Notes under the pieces: generated by a model
Database searches by the model: none
What the model saw: the letters and a program-made list of their open reading frames with translations, nothing else
Told to the model about the DNA's origin: nothing
Shown: positions 1 through 6,397 of the stretch, piece after piece
Numbering within the stretch: the stretch's first letter is position 1
Layout: each line of letters begins with the position of its first letter
Position numbers and translations under genes: made by a program
NCBI GenBank assembly: GCA_030045935.1
Contig: JASIEN010000365.1
Span: 1-9,586, forward strand
Length of the DNA stretch: 9,586 bases
Source of the DNA: Candidatus Sulfotelmatobacter sp.
GTDB lineage: Bacteria > Acidobacteriota > Terriglobia > Terriglobales > Acidobacteriaceae
Direction: 5' to 3'

Positions 1-2
1 CT

Positions 3-335
3 GGCCTTGCGCTCGCGCAAAGCTGGTGCCTGGCAGATGACTTGGTTCAGGCGATTGCCCACCACCACCACCCCGAACAGAGCGATTCAGCGCAGCCTCT
101 GGTCGCGTTGGTTCATCTCAGCGACCTTCTCTGCCGCATGCGTAATCTGGGCTATGGCTATTACGAGCGGCGGCGGGTCGACTTGGTTCACGACCCGGCG
201 TGGGCAATTCTGGCACAGGAATACCAAGCCCTTAATCAGATGGACCTGGCCCGCTTTTCGTTCGAACTCGACGAAGCGGTGGATGAGATTGCTGCCCTGG
301 TAAACATCATTTTCGGAAAAGGCCACAGTCAGTGA
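3..335 (+). CDS. HDOD-domain protein, C-terminal fragment (5' end outside window)
   Basis: The reading frame is open from the first bases of the window, so the gene is cut at its 5' end; the TTG at 42 is only the first internal start-like codon. The visible 110 residues read like the last third of an HDOD domain: G-x-LA-x2-W-x-L followed by an AI-x-HHHHPEQ stretch, then a helix with LVALVHLSDLLCRMR and a C-terminal helical tail ending FELDEAVDEIAALV. The His cluster matches the HH-x-PE signature of HDOD/HD-GYP-like proteins. HDOD proteins are regulatory, often tied to signalling, cyclic-di-GMP or stress responses, and usually lack the complete metal-dependent phosphohydrolase site; that is family knowledge. 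It converges on the cheX-like gene with about 220 bases between, in which I see no good terminator. The family assignment is fairly secure; the exact role is unknown. Confidence 0.75.
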   Translation, partial: GLALAQSWCLADDLVQAIAHHHHPEQSDSAQPLVALVHLSDLLCRMRNLGYGYYERRRVDLVHDPAWAILAQEYQALNQMDLARFSFELDEAVDEIAALVNIIFGKGHSQ

Positions 336-557
336 ATCGTTTGTTCGAGCCGTCGCAAAGCAGACGGAGGTTGGAGTCGCGACGCCGGAAGTGGGAAATC
401 TTCGCAACGACACACGGACGGTATTCGCCTTCAGCAATAATTCAGACCACCGGTTGACCGCCTATTCACGGAACAGACAAAAATCATCCCTGAAACCCGC
501 GTAGGTCCGGGGCCAGCTTCTTAATCTCCCTTTTGGAGCGTCAGCCTCTCGGATTCC

Positions 558-1043
558 TCAACTATGGATTTCCAGCGACACCACCAGCGGCATGCCCTCA
601 AACAGAAGCCTGATTTCAAGTGCGGGTTTATCTGCGATCGAGTAGGTGGTGTAGTCGCTGCCGCTGATCACTGTCGGGGGCGAAAGCATGCAACCATCGC
701 CCAGCCCGGTAATTTTGTTTTTGAAGTTGCCGGCGACCATGTTACAGATTTCTCCGAGTGCATCAGGCATTTCGGCACTGACCTTGTCCGCCGGCACGCC
801 CAGCATCTTGCATGTCATCTGCACCGCTGCCTTTTCTTCGCAACGCACGCTGAGCACGCCGCACAACTGTCCCGCCAGGCCGACCATAGAGGTCACTGGT
901 TGCGAGGGGTCCGCTTCCGTCGTGGCAGCCTTCAACTCGGATGACAGCATCAGTTGGAAGACTTCGCGCGTCGCCAGTTCCATCAGCGAGGTCCATCGTT
1001 CCCGGGTGCCGCTTGTGGCCAACAACTCACTCGCTGTGCTCAT
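558..1043 (-). CDS. CheX-type chemotaxis phosphatase-like protein
   Basis: The 161-residue product matches the CheC/CheX/FliY phosphatase fold in length and pattern. The catalytic signature E-x2-N is visible as E98-I-C-N101 inside a helix reading DALGEICNMVAGNFKN, and an earlier region (about 50-70) has the S-M-V-G-L-x-G strand-turn typical of these proteins. CheX enzymes insert the Glu and Asn into the active site of a phosphorylated CheY and hydrolyse the acyl phosphate. Only one E-x2-N motif is present, as in CheX; CheC usually has two. The ATG at 1043 overlaps the stop of the upstream receiver gene as ATGA, and AGGA lies six bases upstream within that gene, so the two are probably translationally coupled and the receiver is the likely substrate. 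Chemotaxis CheX is a small cytoplasmic protein; no signal or membrane segment is seen. No kinase gene is nearby. Confidence 0.85.
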   Translation of the reverse strand: MSTASELLATSGTRERWTSLMELATREVFQLMLSSELKAATTEADPSQPVTSMVGLAGQLCGVLSVRCEEKAAVQMTCKMLGVPADKVSAEMPDALGEICNMVAGNFKNKITGLGDGCMLSPPTVISGSDYTTYSIADKPALEIRLLFEGMPLVVSLEIHS

Positions 1044-1426
1044 GATTTTCCTGCTAGTACTGGAACCACTTGGGTCTTAACCTGCTCCGGCGTGAACGGC
1101 TTTCGGATGTACCCGCGCGCTCCGTTCGACAGCGCTTGGACCACATGTGATTCGCTGCCCTCTGTCGTGATCATGATGACGGGCACCCCTTTGGCTTTTT
1201 CCACTGCGCCCAACTGCTTGATGAACTCCAGCCCATCCATCACCGGCATGTTGATGTCACAGAGAATCAGATCGACTTGCTGCTCCTGAAGTACAGCCAA
1301 AGCTTCGGCCCCGTTTCCAGCCTCCAGCACCTGATTCAGATCGAGACCCGCCTGGCGCAAGGATCGTTCCACAATCTTGCGCATGACCGAGGAATCGTCC
1401 ACGATAAGAGCACGTAAGCTGTTCAT
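1040..1426 (-). CDS. CheY-like single-domain response regulator
   Basis: This 128-residue protein is a lone receiver domain. The acidic pair D10-D11, the phosphoacceptor D57 (in LILCDINMPVMDG), the switch Thr at 87, the aromatic Y106 and the conserved Lys at 109 (RKPF) are all present; from D57 on, the numbering matches E. coli CheY. The protein ends with the fifth helix, so there is no output domain and it must act by binding a partner. It is the first gene of a two-gene unit, with its stop overlapping the start of the CheX-like phosphatase. The family is chemotaxis CheY, but many such receivers act in other pathways; no cheA, receptor or flagellar gene is in the window. No clear Shine-Dalgarno precedes the ATG: the minus-strand bases just upstream are TGAGTATTCCTTC. 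A possible -10 element lies about 92 bases upstream. Confidence 0.9.
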   Translation of the reverse strand: MNSLRALIVDDSSVMRKIVERSLRQAGLDLNQVLEAGNGAEALAVLQEQQVDLILCDINMPVMDGLEFIKQLGAVEKAKGVPVIMITTEGSESHVVQALSNGARGYIRKPFTPEQVKTQVVPVLAGKS

Positions 1427-1514
1427 GAAGGAATACTCATTTTTCTCTTGCCGGGTTAGCTGTATCGTTTCATTGAGGTCTTAAATACCATCCCTAAGAG
1501 ACCACGGTTTCTCC

Positions 1515-1523
1515 CTCTTATAT
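1515..1523 (-). promoter_or_regulatory. Possible -10 element for the cheY/cheX-like unit
   Basis: The minus strand reads ATATAAGAG here, giving a TATAAG hexamer like a housekeeping -10 box. The same nine bases recur upstream of the cytochrome c gene (9050-9058). I see no good -35 box at the right distance, so this is a weak call. Confidence 0.2.
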
Positions 1524-1564
1524 CGGCTTCGCTGGGCGGAACTTCAGGCCTTCAGCACAGGTTG

Positions 1565-1644
1565 TTCCAGTACTTTTGCTTCAGCTTCTTGGGAAACCAG
1601 TGCAGCAAATGACTGTGACCTTCGATTCGCAAAAGTTCTTGGAA
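1565..1644. repeat. Long-range imperfect inverted repeat in the divergent intergenic region
   Basis: The left arm (1565-1579) is TTCCA-GT-ACTTTTGC and the right arm (1629-1644) is GCAAAAGT-TCT-TGGAA. Thirteen bases pair, eight of them contiguous, with a 2/3-base internal mismatch, around a 49-base spacer. It lies inside the 627-base gap between the divergent cheY-like and H-protein-like genes. It is not followed by a T-run and sits 139 bases or more upstream of the cheY-like start codon. It could be a structured RNA stem, a pair of binding sites, or the scar of a small mobile element; nothing in the sequence decides among these. The rest of 1427-1971 shows no convincing gene. Confidence 0.45.
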
Positions 1645-1849
1645 TCTTCAAACTGCAGAAACTTGCTTCGGCCGAGTCAACTAGGTCTGCCCTCCCTGCG
1701 GATTTTCAGGGCTGTTGCGTTCCTCCGCGTGGTTGTTGCGAAATGCGCTGCTGAGTCGAGGCCGCGTAACCGATTGATACTGCGCTGATATTCTCATCGA
1801 TGTGCTGCTTCCGAAGATCAATGGCAGCTTTTGCTGTTGCCGCATTCAT

Positions 1850-1875
1850 CAACGACGTTGCTGACCTCAACAACG
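1850..1875. promoter_or_regulatory. Candidate enhancer dyads upstream of the sigma-54 promoter
   Basis: CAACG-A-CGTTG at 1850-1860 is a perfect odd palindrome, and its right half pairs again with CAACG at 1871-1875. The group lies about 100-120 bases upstream of the -24 element, the usual distance for binding sites of NtrC-type activators. That it binds the regulator encoded at 3350-4714 is inference only. Confidence 0.3.
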
Positions 1876-1971
1876 CGAGATCTAAATGCTCAGGCTCCCT
1901 CTGCGACTATCTCCTTTTATTTGCACAACATCCGGCTCAGGGCCGCGTTTCGCCGGTATTCCGAGGGGGTG

Positions 1972-1987
1972 TGGCTCGTGAATTGCC
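1972..1987 (+). promoter_or_regulatory. Sigma-54 (-24/-12) promoter for the H-protein-like gene
   Basis: TGGCTCG-TGAA-TTGCC matches the RpoN consensus TGGCACG-N4-TTGCW at all but two positions (A to T in the -24 block, W to C at the end), keeping GG and GC exactly ten bases apart. Transcription would begin near 1998, giving a leader of about 56 bases to the ATG at 2054, which is preceded by a good GAGG ribosome site at 2044-2047. It points at the only plus-strand gene nearby, and a sigma-54 activator is encoded within 1.5 kb. It is the best promoter match I can find in the window. Confidence 0.75.
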
Positions 1988-2053
1988 TTTAGAAGGGGCG
2001 AGAGCGGCAGCCAAAGATAAGGACACAAGAGCGGCCCTCCGGCGAGGTGACTT

Positions 2054-2731
2054 ATGACAGTCATACTGGTTCTCTCAACATTCGTAATCTTCTTACTGAT
2101 CGATTACTTCCGCACTCGTCACGAAACCGTGAAACCGGGACTCGAGGCAACGGCGGCCAAAACGGCCGCCGTGCCGCGCCTGAAACCCGCGCTGGTCGCC
2201 GGATTCGAAGTGCCCGAAAATCTGCGTTATCATCCCGGCCATACCTGGGCATTGAGCGAGAGCCCCAATCTGGTGCGCGTCGGCATGGACGATTTTGCTT
2301 CCAAACTTACCGGCAAAGTGGGGAGCATCACGCTCCCGGCTCGCGGCGCATGGATTCGTCAGGGACAGAAAATGTGCACACTGCATCGCGACGGGTGCGC
2401 CGTCGACATGATTTCTCCCGTCGAGGGCACAGTGTCTGATATCAATGAATTCGTCGCTGGCAATCCCACACTCGCACTGAACGATCCTTACGGTGATGGA
2501 TGGCTGCTTACCGTTCAGGCGCCGGATGCCAAAACCAGCTTCCGCAACCTGCTCGGCGGATCGCTTGCCCGCTGGTGGACTGAAGAATCGGCCAGCCGCC
2601 TGCAACGCCTGATGCCGGCTGCCACGTGTGGTACGTTTGCGCAGGATGGCGGCGCCGCCGTAGATGACATCTCTGTCCACGTCCCGGATGAGAAATGGCT
2701 ACCCATTGCGAAAGAGTTCTTCCTTTCGTAA
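2054..2731 (+). CDS. Membrane-anchored glycine-cleavage H-protein homologue lacking the lipoyl-lysine
   Basis: The product has 225 residues against about 130 for a normal GcvH. Residues 2-18 form a hydrophobic anchor (VILVLSTFVIFLLI), followed by a charged linker. Residues 55-155 are H-protein-like: YHPGHTWA, VRVGMDDFASKLTGKVG, then SPVEGTV and DPYGDGWLLTV, all family landmarks. Where GcvH has the lipoylated lysine seven residues before SPV, this protein has G114 (in HRDGCAVDMISPV), and no lysine lies nearby. It therefore cannot be lipoylated in the usual way and should not shuttle aminomethyl groups. A tail of 70 residues follows, with TWxxES helices and a DEKWLPIAKEFF end. No gcvT or gcvP is adjacent. 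A role as a structural or binding subunit of the neighbouring membrane redox complex is my inference. Start: ATG with GAGG six bases upstream. Downstream of a -24/-12 promoter and closed by a hairpin. Confidence 0.85.
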   Translation: MTVILVLSTFVIFLLIDYFRTRHETVKPGLEATAAKTAAVPRLKPALVAGFEVPENLRYHPGHTWALSESPNLVRVGMDDFASKLTGKVGSITLPARGAWIRQGQKMCTLHRDGCAVDMISPVEGTVSDINEFVAGNPTLALNDPYGDGWLLTVQAPDAKTSFRNLLGGSLARWWTEESASRLQRLMPAATCGTFAQDGGAAVDDISVHVPDEKWLPIAKEFFLS

Positions 2732-2745
2732 CTCCAAACTGCTCA

Positions 2746-2773
2746 GCTGTCCCCACTTGAGAGTGGGGACAGC
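2746..2773 (+). terminator. Hairpin terminator between convergent genes
   Basis: Perfect 12-base arms (GCTGTCCCCACT and its complement, 2746-2757 and 2762-2773) enclose a TGAG loop, 14 bases after the H-protein-like stop, followed by GATTTTC. The T-run is short, so efficiency is uncertain. On the minus strand the stem follows the metalloprotease gene by about 20 bases but without a T-run, so it may also partly block the opposing operon. Confidence 0.65.
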
Positions 2774-2794
2774 GATTTTCTATCGGAGAAGGAA

Positions 2795-3340
2795 TCAGAG
2801 TATCAGTGAAGACGGCTTTGACCTCGCAACTCTCCGGCAGCTGGTGCAGAGTTTGCTCTCTTTTAAATCAATCCACTCCACTGCATGTGACGAGGCCATA
2901 GCACAGCGATAATCATCGCAGTGAGTCAGGTTCACAGTGTGGCCCAGCTCATGGACAGCTTCCTTGATAATGCGTTGCTGAAGAATCTCGAGGTCGAAGG
3001 GAAGGCCGTAGAATTCCTGCCGCAATCGATAGGTGGAGATTAGCGCGCAAGGGCCTCCCACCTGTGCTTCGCCAAAAACAAAAGTAAGAATGGGGATGTA
3101 GAGATCGACCTCGGCCACTCCCAGCACGCGCCAGGAATCGGGGGTGAGGAAGCTGCGCATGTGACGCAGAATTTCCGAGGAATGATATTGCTGGCGCTCG
3201 CCGTGAAAAGCGGGCTCAGGATCCAGCCGCGCCGGAAGCGTGCTGCAGGTAACGCCAAAAGCTTCCTCGAGCGCGGGGCCGAGATCGCGCAGCAGTGCAT
3301 GGTTGACGCTTCCGATCGGCAACAGATGCAGCCACTTCAT
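2795..3340 (-). CDS. Archaemetzincin-family (M54) zinc metalloprotease
   Basis: The product is predicted to be a cytoplasmic zinc peptidase of the archaemetzincin family, whose natural substrates are largely unknown. I choose the ATG at 3340 (181 residues, beginning MKWLHLLPIG as archaemetzincins do), with GGTGA nine bases upstream, over an in-frame TTG at 3349. With ATG numbering, the motif HELGHTVNLTHC gives zinc ligands H130, H134 and H140 and catalytic E131. It is followed by C-x4-C-x-M (C141, C146, M148) and a C-terminal C165-x2-C168 pair: the HExxH...HC-x4-C-x-M...C-x2-C array that defines the family. The usual Gly of HExxHxxGxxH is Asn (N137). The gene is last in the minus-strand operon, about nine bases after the regulator's stop, so it should be co-expressed. 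Why a protease travels with a redox module is unknown. Confidence 0.88.
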   Translation of the reverse strand: MKWLHLLPIGSVNHALLRDLGPALEEAFGVTCSTLPARLDPEPAFHGERQQYHSSEILRHMRSFLTPDSWRVLGVAEVDLYIPILTFVFGEAQVGGPCALISTYRLRQEFYGLPFDLEILQQRIIKEAVHELGHTVNLTHCDDYRCAMASSHAVEWIDLKESKLCTSCRRVARSKPSSLIL

Positions 3341-3349
3341 GGCGGGCAA

Positions 3350-4714
3350 TCACCGGATAACTTCTTCGGCCTTCATCGAAGAGCGTGACCAGCCGTACTT
3401 TTTCAGTTTGTGGTAAAGCGTGACGCGGTCGATGTCGAGGACCTCCGCCGCATGGCTCTGGTTGCCTCCACATTCGTCGAGCACGCGCAGAATGTGGGCG
3501 CGCTCCATGTCTTCGAGTTTCCTGCCCGCAGGCTGCACACCCGGCAGCTTGAAGATGAAGTCGGTCTCGCGCAGCTCTGGCTCCTGGCCGACGACCATGG
3601 CCCGCTCCACGGCATTTTCCAGCTCGCGAACGTTTCCCACCCAGGGCTGGCGCTGCAATTGCGTCATGGCGCCGGACGAAACCCGGGCAATGCGCTTATT
3701 CATGGCCAAGGAGAATTTGTGAACAAAATGATCAACCAATAGAGGGATGTCTTCGCGCCTTGCGCTCAGCGGCGGCAGCTCGATGCGGAAGACATTCAGC
3801 CGGTAAAAAAGGTCGGGACGGAATTTCCCTTCGTCGATCAGTTTCTCCAGATCCTTATTCGTTGCGGCGATGCACCGGAAATCGACTTTGATGGCCTGGT
3901 TACCGCCCACGCGGGTGATTTCGCGTTCTTGCAGCACGCGCAGCAGGTCCGTCTGAGTTTTCAGCGAGATGTCGCCGATCTCATCAAGGAAGACCGTCCC
4001 ACCCTCGGCCAGTTCGAACTTGCCCTTCTTGCGATATTGCGCGCCGGTGAATGCTCCCTTTTCGTGGCCGAAGAGCTCGCTTTCCAGCAGAGTTTCGGTG
4101 AGCGCTCCGCAGTGGATCGCAACCATGGGATGAAACTTTCTGGCGCTAGCCATGTGAATGGCGCGGGCAACAAGTTCTTTGCCAGTCCCACTTTCGCCGG
4201 TGATGAACACCGTCGCGTCTGTTGGGCCAACGGTTTCGATGGCTTCGAAGACTTTGCGCATGGCGGCGCTCTGGCCGATCAAATCGCCAGGATGTGCTAC
4301 GTCGGCGACGGTTTGGCGCAGAAGCGCATTCTCCTGCGCCACGCGTTTGTGGGCCAGCGCGTTCTTGACTAGATGCGCAATGTCGTCGGGATCGAGGGGC
4401 TTGGTGACGTAATCATATGCCCCGTTTTTCAGAGCGGCTACTGCGGTCTCAACCGAGGCGTAGCCGGTCATGATAATTACCACGAGTTCGGGATCGATTT
4501 CGTGCACACGCCGCTGCAACTCGATGCCGTCGGTACCGTGCATTTTGATGTCGATCAAAGCGGCATCAAAACGCTGTTGCGCCAGCAGGGTAAGCGCGTC
4601 GCTCGCGTTCTCCGTGGTGGCGACATCATAACCTTCCTCCCGAAACCACTTGCTCAGCGAGTCGCGCACGCTCGGTTCGTCGTCTACAATCAGCAGTTTT
4701 CCGTGTGTGCTCAC
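3350..4714 (-). CDS. NtrC-family sigma-54-dependent response regulator
   Basis: The 454-residue protein has the three classic parts. Residues 1-120 are a receiver with D11-D12, phosphoacceptor D55, T83 and K105. Residues 145-380 are an AAA+ domain with Walker A GESGTGKE (173-180), the sigma-54 contact loop GAFTGA (220-225), Walker B GGTVFLDE (238-245) and R299/R305 as arginine-finger candidates. Residues 402-440 are a Fis-type helix-turn-helix (NQSHAAEVLDIDRVTLYHKL). All key residues are intact, so it should be an active RpoN activator. It starts at GTG 4714, six bases after the kinase stop, with GGTGAGGTGA inside the kinase's last codons as ribosome site. The kinase encoded next to it is the obvious phosphodonor. 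The -24/-12 promoter at 1972-1987 is the most likely local target, and a degraded one at 8398-8413 a possible second; both links are inference. Confidence 0.95.
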   Translation of the reverse strand: MSTHGKLLIVDDEPSVRDSLSKWFREEGYDVATTENASDALTLLAQQRFDAALIDIKMHGTDGIELQRRVHEIDPELVVIIMTGYASVETAVAALKNGAYDYVTKPLDPDDIAHLVKNALAHKRVAQENALLRQTVADVAHPGDLIGQSAAMRKVFEAIETVGPTDATVFITGESGTGKELVARAIHMASARKFHPMVAIHCGALTETLLESELFGHEKGAFTGAQYRKKGKFELAEGGTVFLDEIGDISLKTQTDLLRVLQEREITRVGGNQAIKVDFRCIAATNKDLEKLIDEGKFRPDLFYRLNVFRIELPPLSARREDIPLLVDHFVHKFSLAMNKRIARVSSGAMTQLQRQPWVGNVRELENAVERAMVVGQEPELRETDFIFKLPGVQPAGRKLEDMERAHILRVLDECGGNQSHAAEVLDIDRVTLYHKLKKYGWSRSSMKAEEVIR

Positions 4715-4720
4715 TTGATT

Positions 4721-6397
4721 TCACCTCACCTTCATGGCAGCATCGCCGGCTGCGCCCGCCAGCACCGGCTCCGCTCCCTGGACCGGAAGAGTCATAATGA
4801 ATGTGGTGCCCTCGCCCAATCGCGACTGGACCTCGATGCGCCCTCCGTGGCGCTCAATAATCCCCCGGCTGATTGCCAGACCCAGGCCGACTCCATGGCC
4901 ACTTTCCTTGGTGGTCACGAATGGTTCGAAAATGTGCGGCAGAATATCGGGGGGAATACCGACGCCATCGTCGCGAACTTCGATTTGCACCTCGTCTTTG
5001 TCAGGACGCAGCCGGGTTGAGATCCATAGATTGCCGCCGTGCGGCATGGCGTCAATCGCGTTCATGATTAACGCCAGCAGCACCTGTTCGATCTGCGCCG
5101 GGTCGCAAGGGATGAAAGGTAGATTGCGAGAAACATTCAACTGCAGCTCGATTCCCGCGAGCTCGAGCGGGTGCTTCACCAGAAGCAAGCCGCGGTCGAT
5201 GACCTTGCGCAAATCGATGGACTGGATATTCATAGGAGCGGTGCGCGAAAGTGTCAGCAGGTTGTGGATCAGTTCTCCGCAGCGTCGGCTTTCTGTGGCG
5301 ATCAGATCGAGGCATTCCATTGCCTCTTCTTGCTTTTCGTGCTCCGCCTGGCCCGTGGCCACCCACTTTCGCAGCAGTTTGGCGTAAGTCATAATTCCAG
5401 AAAGTGGATTGTTCACTTCATGCGCGACTACCGCAGCCATCTTGCCCAGCGACGCCATCTTCTCCACCTGCAAGACGTGTTCGTGGGCGCTGTTCAGTTC
5501 CCTGGTCTTTTGTTCGACGCGATCCTCGAGCGTCTTTGCCCAATCGACGACCTGCTGGTTCGCGGCACGTAACTCCGAACTCATGCTGTTGAACGAAGCA
5601 GCCAGGTCACCCACTTCATCCTGCGCTTGCACGTCGATCTGGTAGCCGAGATCGCCCTGCGAGAGATGCTCCGTACCCTCTTCCAATGTGCGGATTGGGC
5701 GGACAACAACGCGCCATACGAAGATCCAACTAAGCACAGCCACAATCAGCATCGCAGCTGCCGTATAGGTCAACATGCGGGTGCTGCTCGAGGCTAGTTG
5801 CGCGTCAGCCTGGGCCAGCGATAGGTTCGAATCGAGTACGCCCAGCACTTGCTGGCTGGCGGGATGAGCGTGGCAGTCTGCGTTGGAGCAGCTCGGCTGG
5901 TTTTCGATCGGCGTGATGATTCCCAGCACCCGATGCCGATCGTTGCTGCGGTAAATGCGGAAACGATCGGGACGATTGAGGCGCGCCAGCGGCTGCGACT
6001 GATTGTGGCAGACATAACACGCCTCGGCGGTTTTATTCACGATGTGGCTGACTTCGGCGGGATCGGTGGAATAGCGGATCCGTCCCTCCTGATCGAAGAT
6101 CCGAATTTTCACGATGCCCGGCTGGTCAGCGATGGTCTGTATCGTGTGGTAGAGCCCCTCGCGATCGTTGCGCAGCATGTAATACGTGGCACTGCGACGG
6201 ATGATGTCGCTGACCCGCTCGGCGCTGAGCAGCGCCGCCGCCTCCAGGTGCTGGCGGTGCAACCGGATATTCAAATATCCGAGAAGCGCGAAGATCACCA
6301 GCATCACCGTCAGCAACAGCCCAATCAACTTTGCGCCGATGCTGCCGGTGAACCGCTGCCACCGCAGACCGTCGCGGGTTGATTTAGTCTCCCGCAT
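4721..6397 (-). CDS. Membrane sensor histidine kinase with periplasmic heme-c motifs
   Basis: The 558-residue protein has a transmembrane helix at about 24-42, a periplasmic domain at 43-207, a second helix at 208-228, HAMP at about 229-280, a short coiled coil, and a kinase core. H326 in AHEVNNPLSG is the phosphorylated histidine; N446 (N-box), DDGVG (477-480 region) and GVGLGLA (502-508) complete the ATP site. The periplasmic part contains a Cache/PAS-like strand pair (IVKIRIFDQEGRIRYSTDP) and then CYVCH (127-131), an exact CXXCH heme-c site, and CSNADCH (170-176), a CX4CH variant site. Export by the first helix puts both motifs on the side where heme c is attached, so this may be a diheme redox or gas sensor. 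The start overlaps the NrfD-like gene by 14 bases; the cognate regulator follows after six bases. The kinase is certain; heme loading is inferred. Confidence 0.93.
   Translation of the reverse strand: MRETKSTRDGLRWQRFTGSIGAKLIGLLLTVMLVIFALLGYLNIRLHRQHLEAAALLSAERVSDIIRRSATYYMLRNDREGLYHTIQTIADQPGIVKIRIFDQEGRIRYSTDPAEVSHIVNKTAEACYVCHNQSQPLARLNRPDRFRIYRSNDRHRVLGIITPIENQPSCSNADCHAHPASQQVLGVLDSNLSLAQADAQLASSSTRMLTYTAAAMLIVAVLSWIFVWRVVVRPIRTLEEGTEHLSQGDLGYQIDVQAQDEVGDLAASFNSMSSELRAANQQVVDWAKTLEDRVEQKTRELNSAHEHVLQVEKMASLGKMAAVVAHEVNNPLSGIMTYAKLLRKWVATGQAEHEKQEEAMECLDLIATESRRCGELIHNLLTLSRTAPMNIQSIDLRKVIDRGLLLVKHPLELAGIELQLNVSRNLPFIPCDPAQIEQVLLALIMNAIDAMPHGGNLWISTRLRPDKDEVQIEVRDDGVGIPPDILPHIFEPFVTTKESGHGVGLGLAISRGIIERHGGRIEVQSRLGEGTTFIMTLPVQGAEPVLAGAAGDAAMKVR

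Noticed and set aside
17..31. Minus-strand sigma-54-like match AGGCACCAGCTTTGC
   Set aside because: The spacing and GG/GC are right, but it lies inside the HDOD coding sequence and points off the window edge with no visible target gene; likely chance.
1576..1788. Plus-strand 70-residue frame in the intergenic region
   Set aside because: No family pattern, no good ribosome site, and it overlaps the inverted repeat.
1800..2057. Plus-strand frame of 85 residues before the H-protein-like gene
   Set aside because: It covers the sigma-54 promoter and leader, has no recognisable protein pattern and no ribosome site; taken as chance.
2390..2410. Functional lipoyl or biotinyl attachment site in the H-protein-like gene
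   Set aside because: No lysine occurs at or beside the expected position; the region reads HRDGCAVDMISPV.
3929..5020. Long plus-strand frames opposite the regulator and kinase genes
   Set aside because: They are antisense shadows of intact, motif-complete genes in GC-rich sequence.
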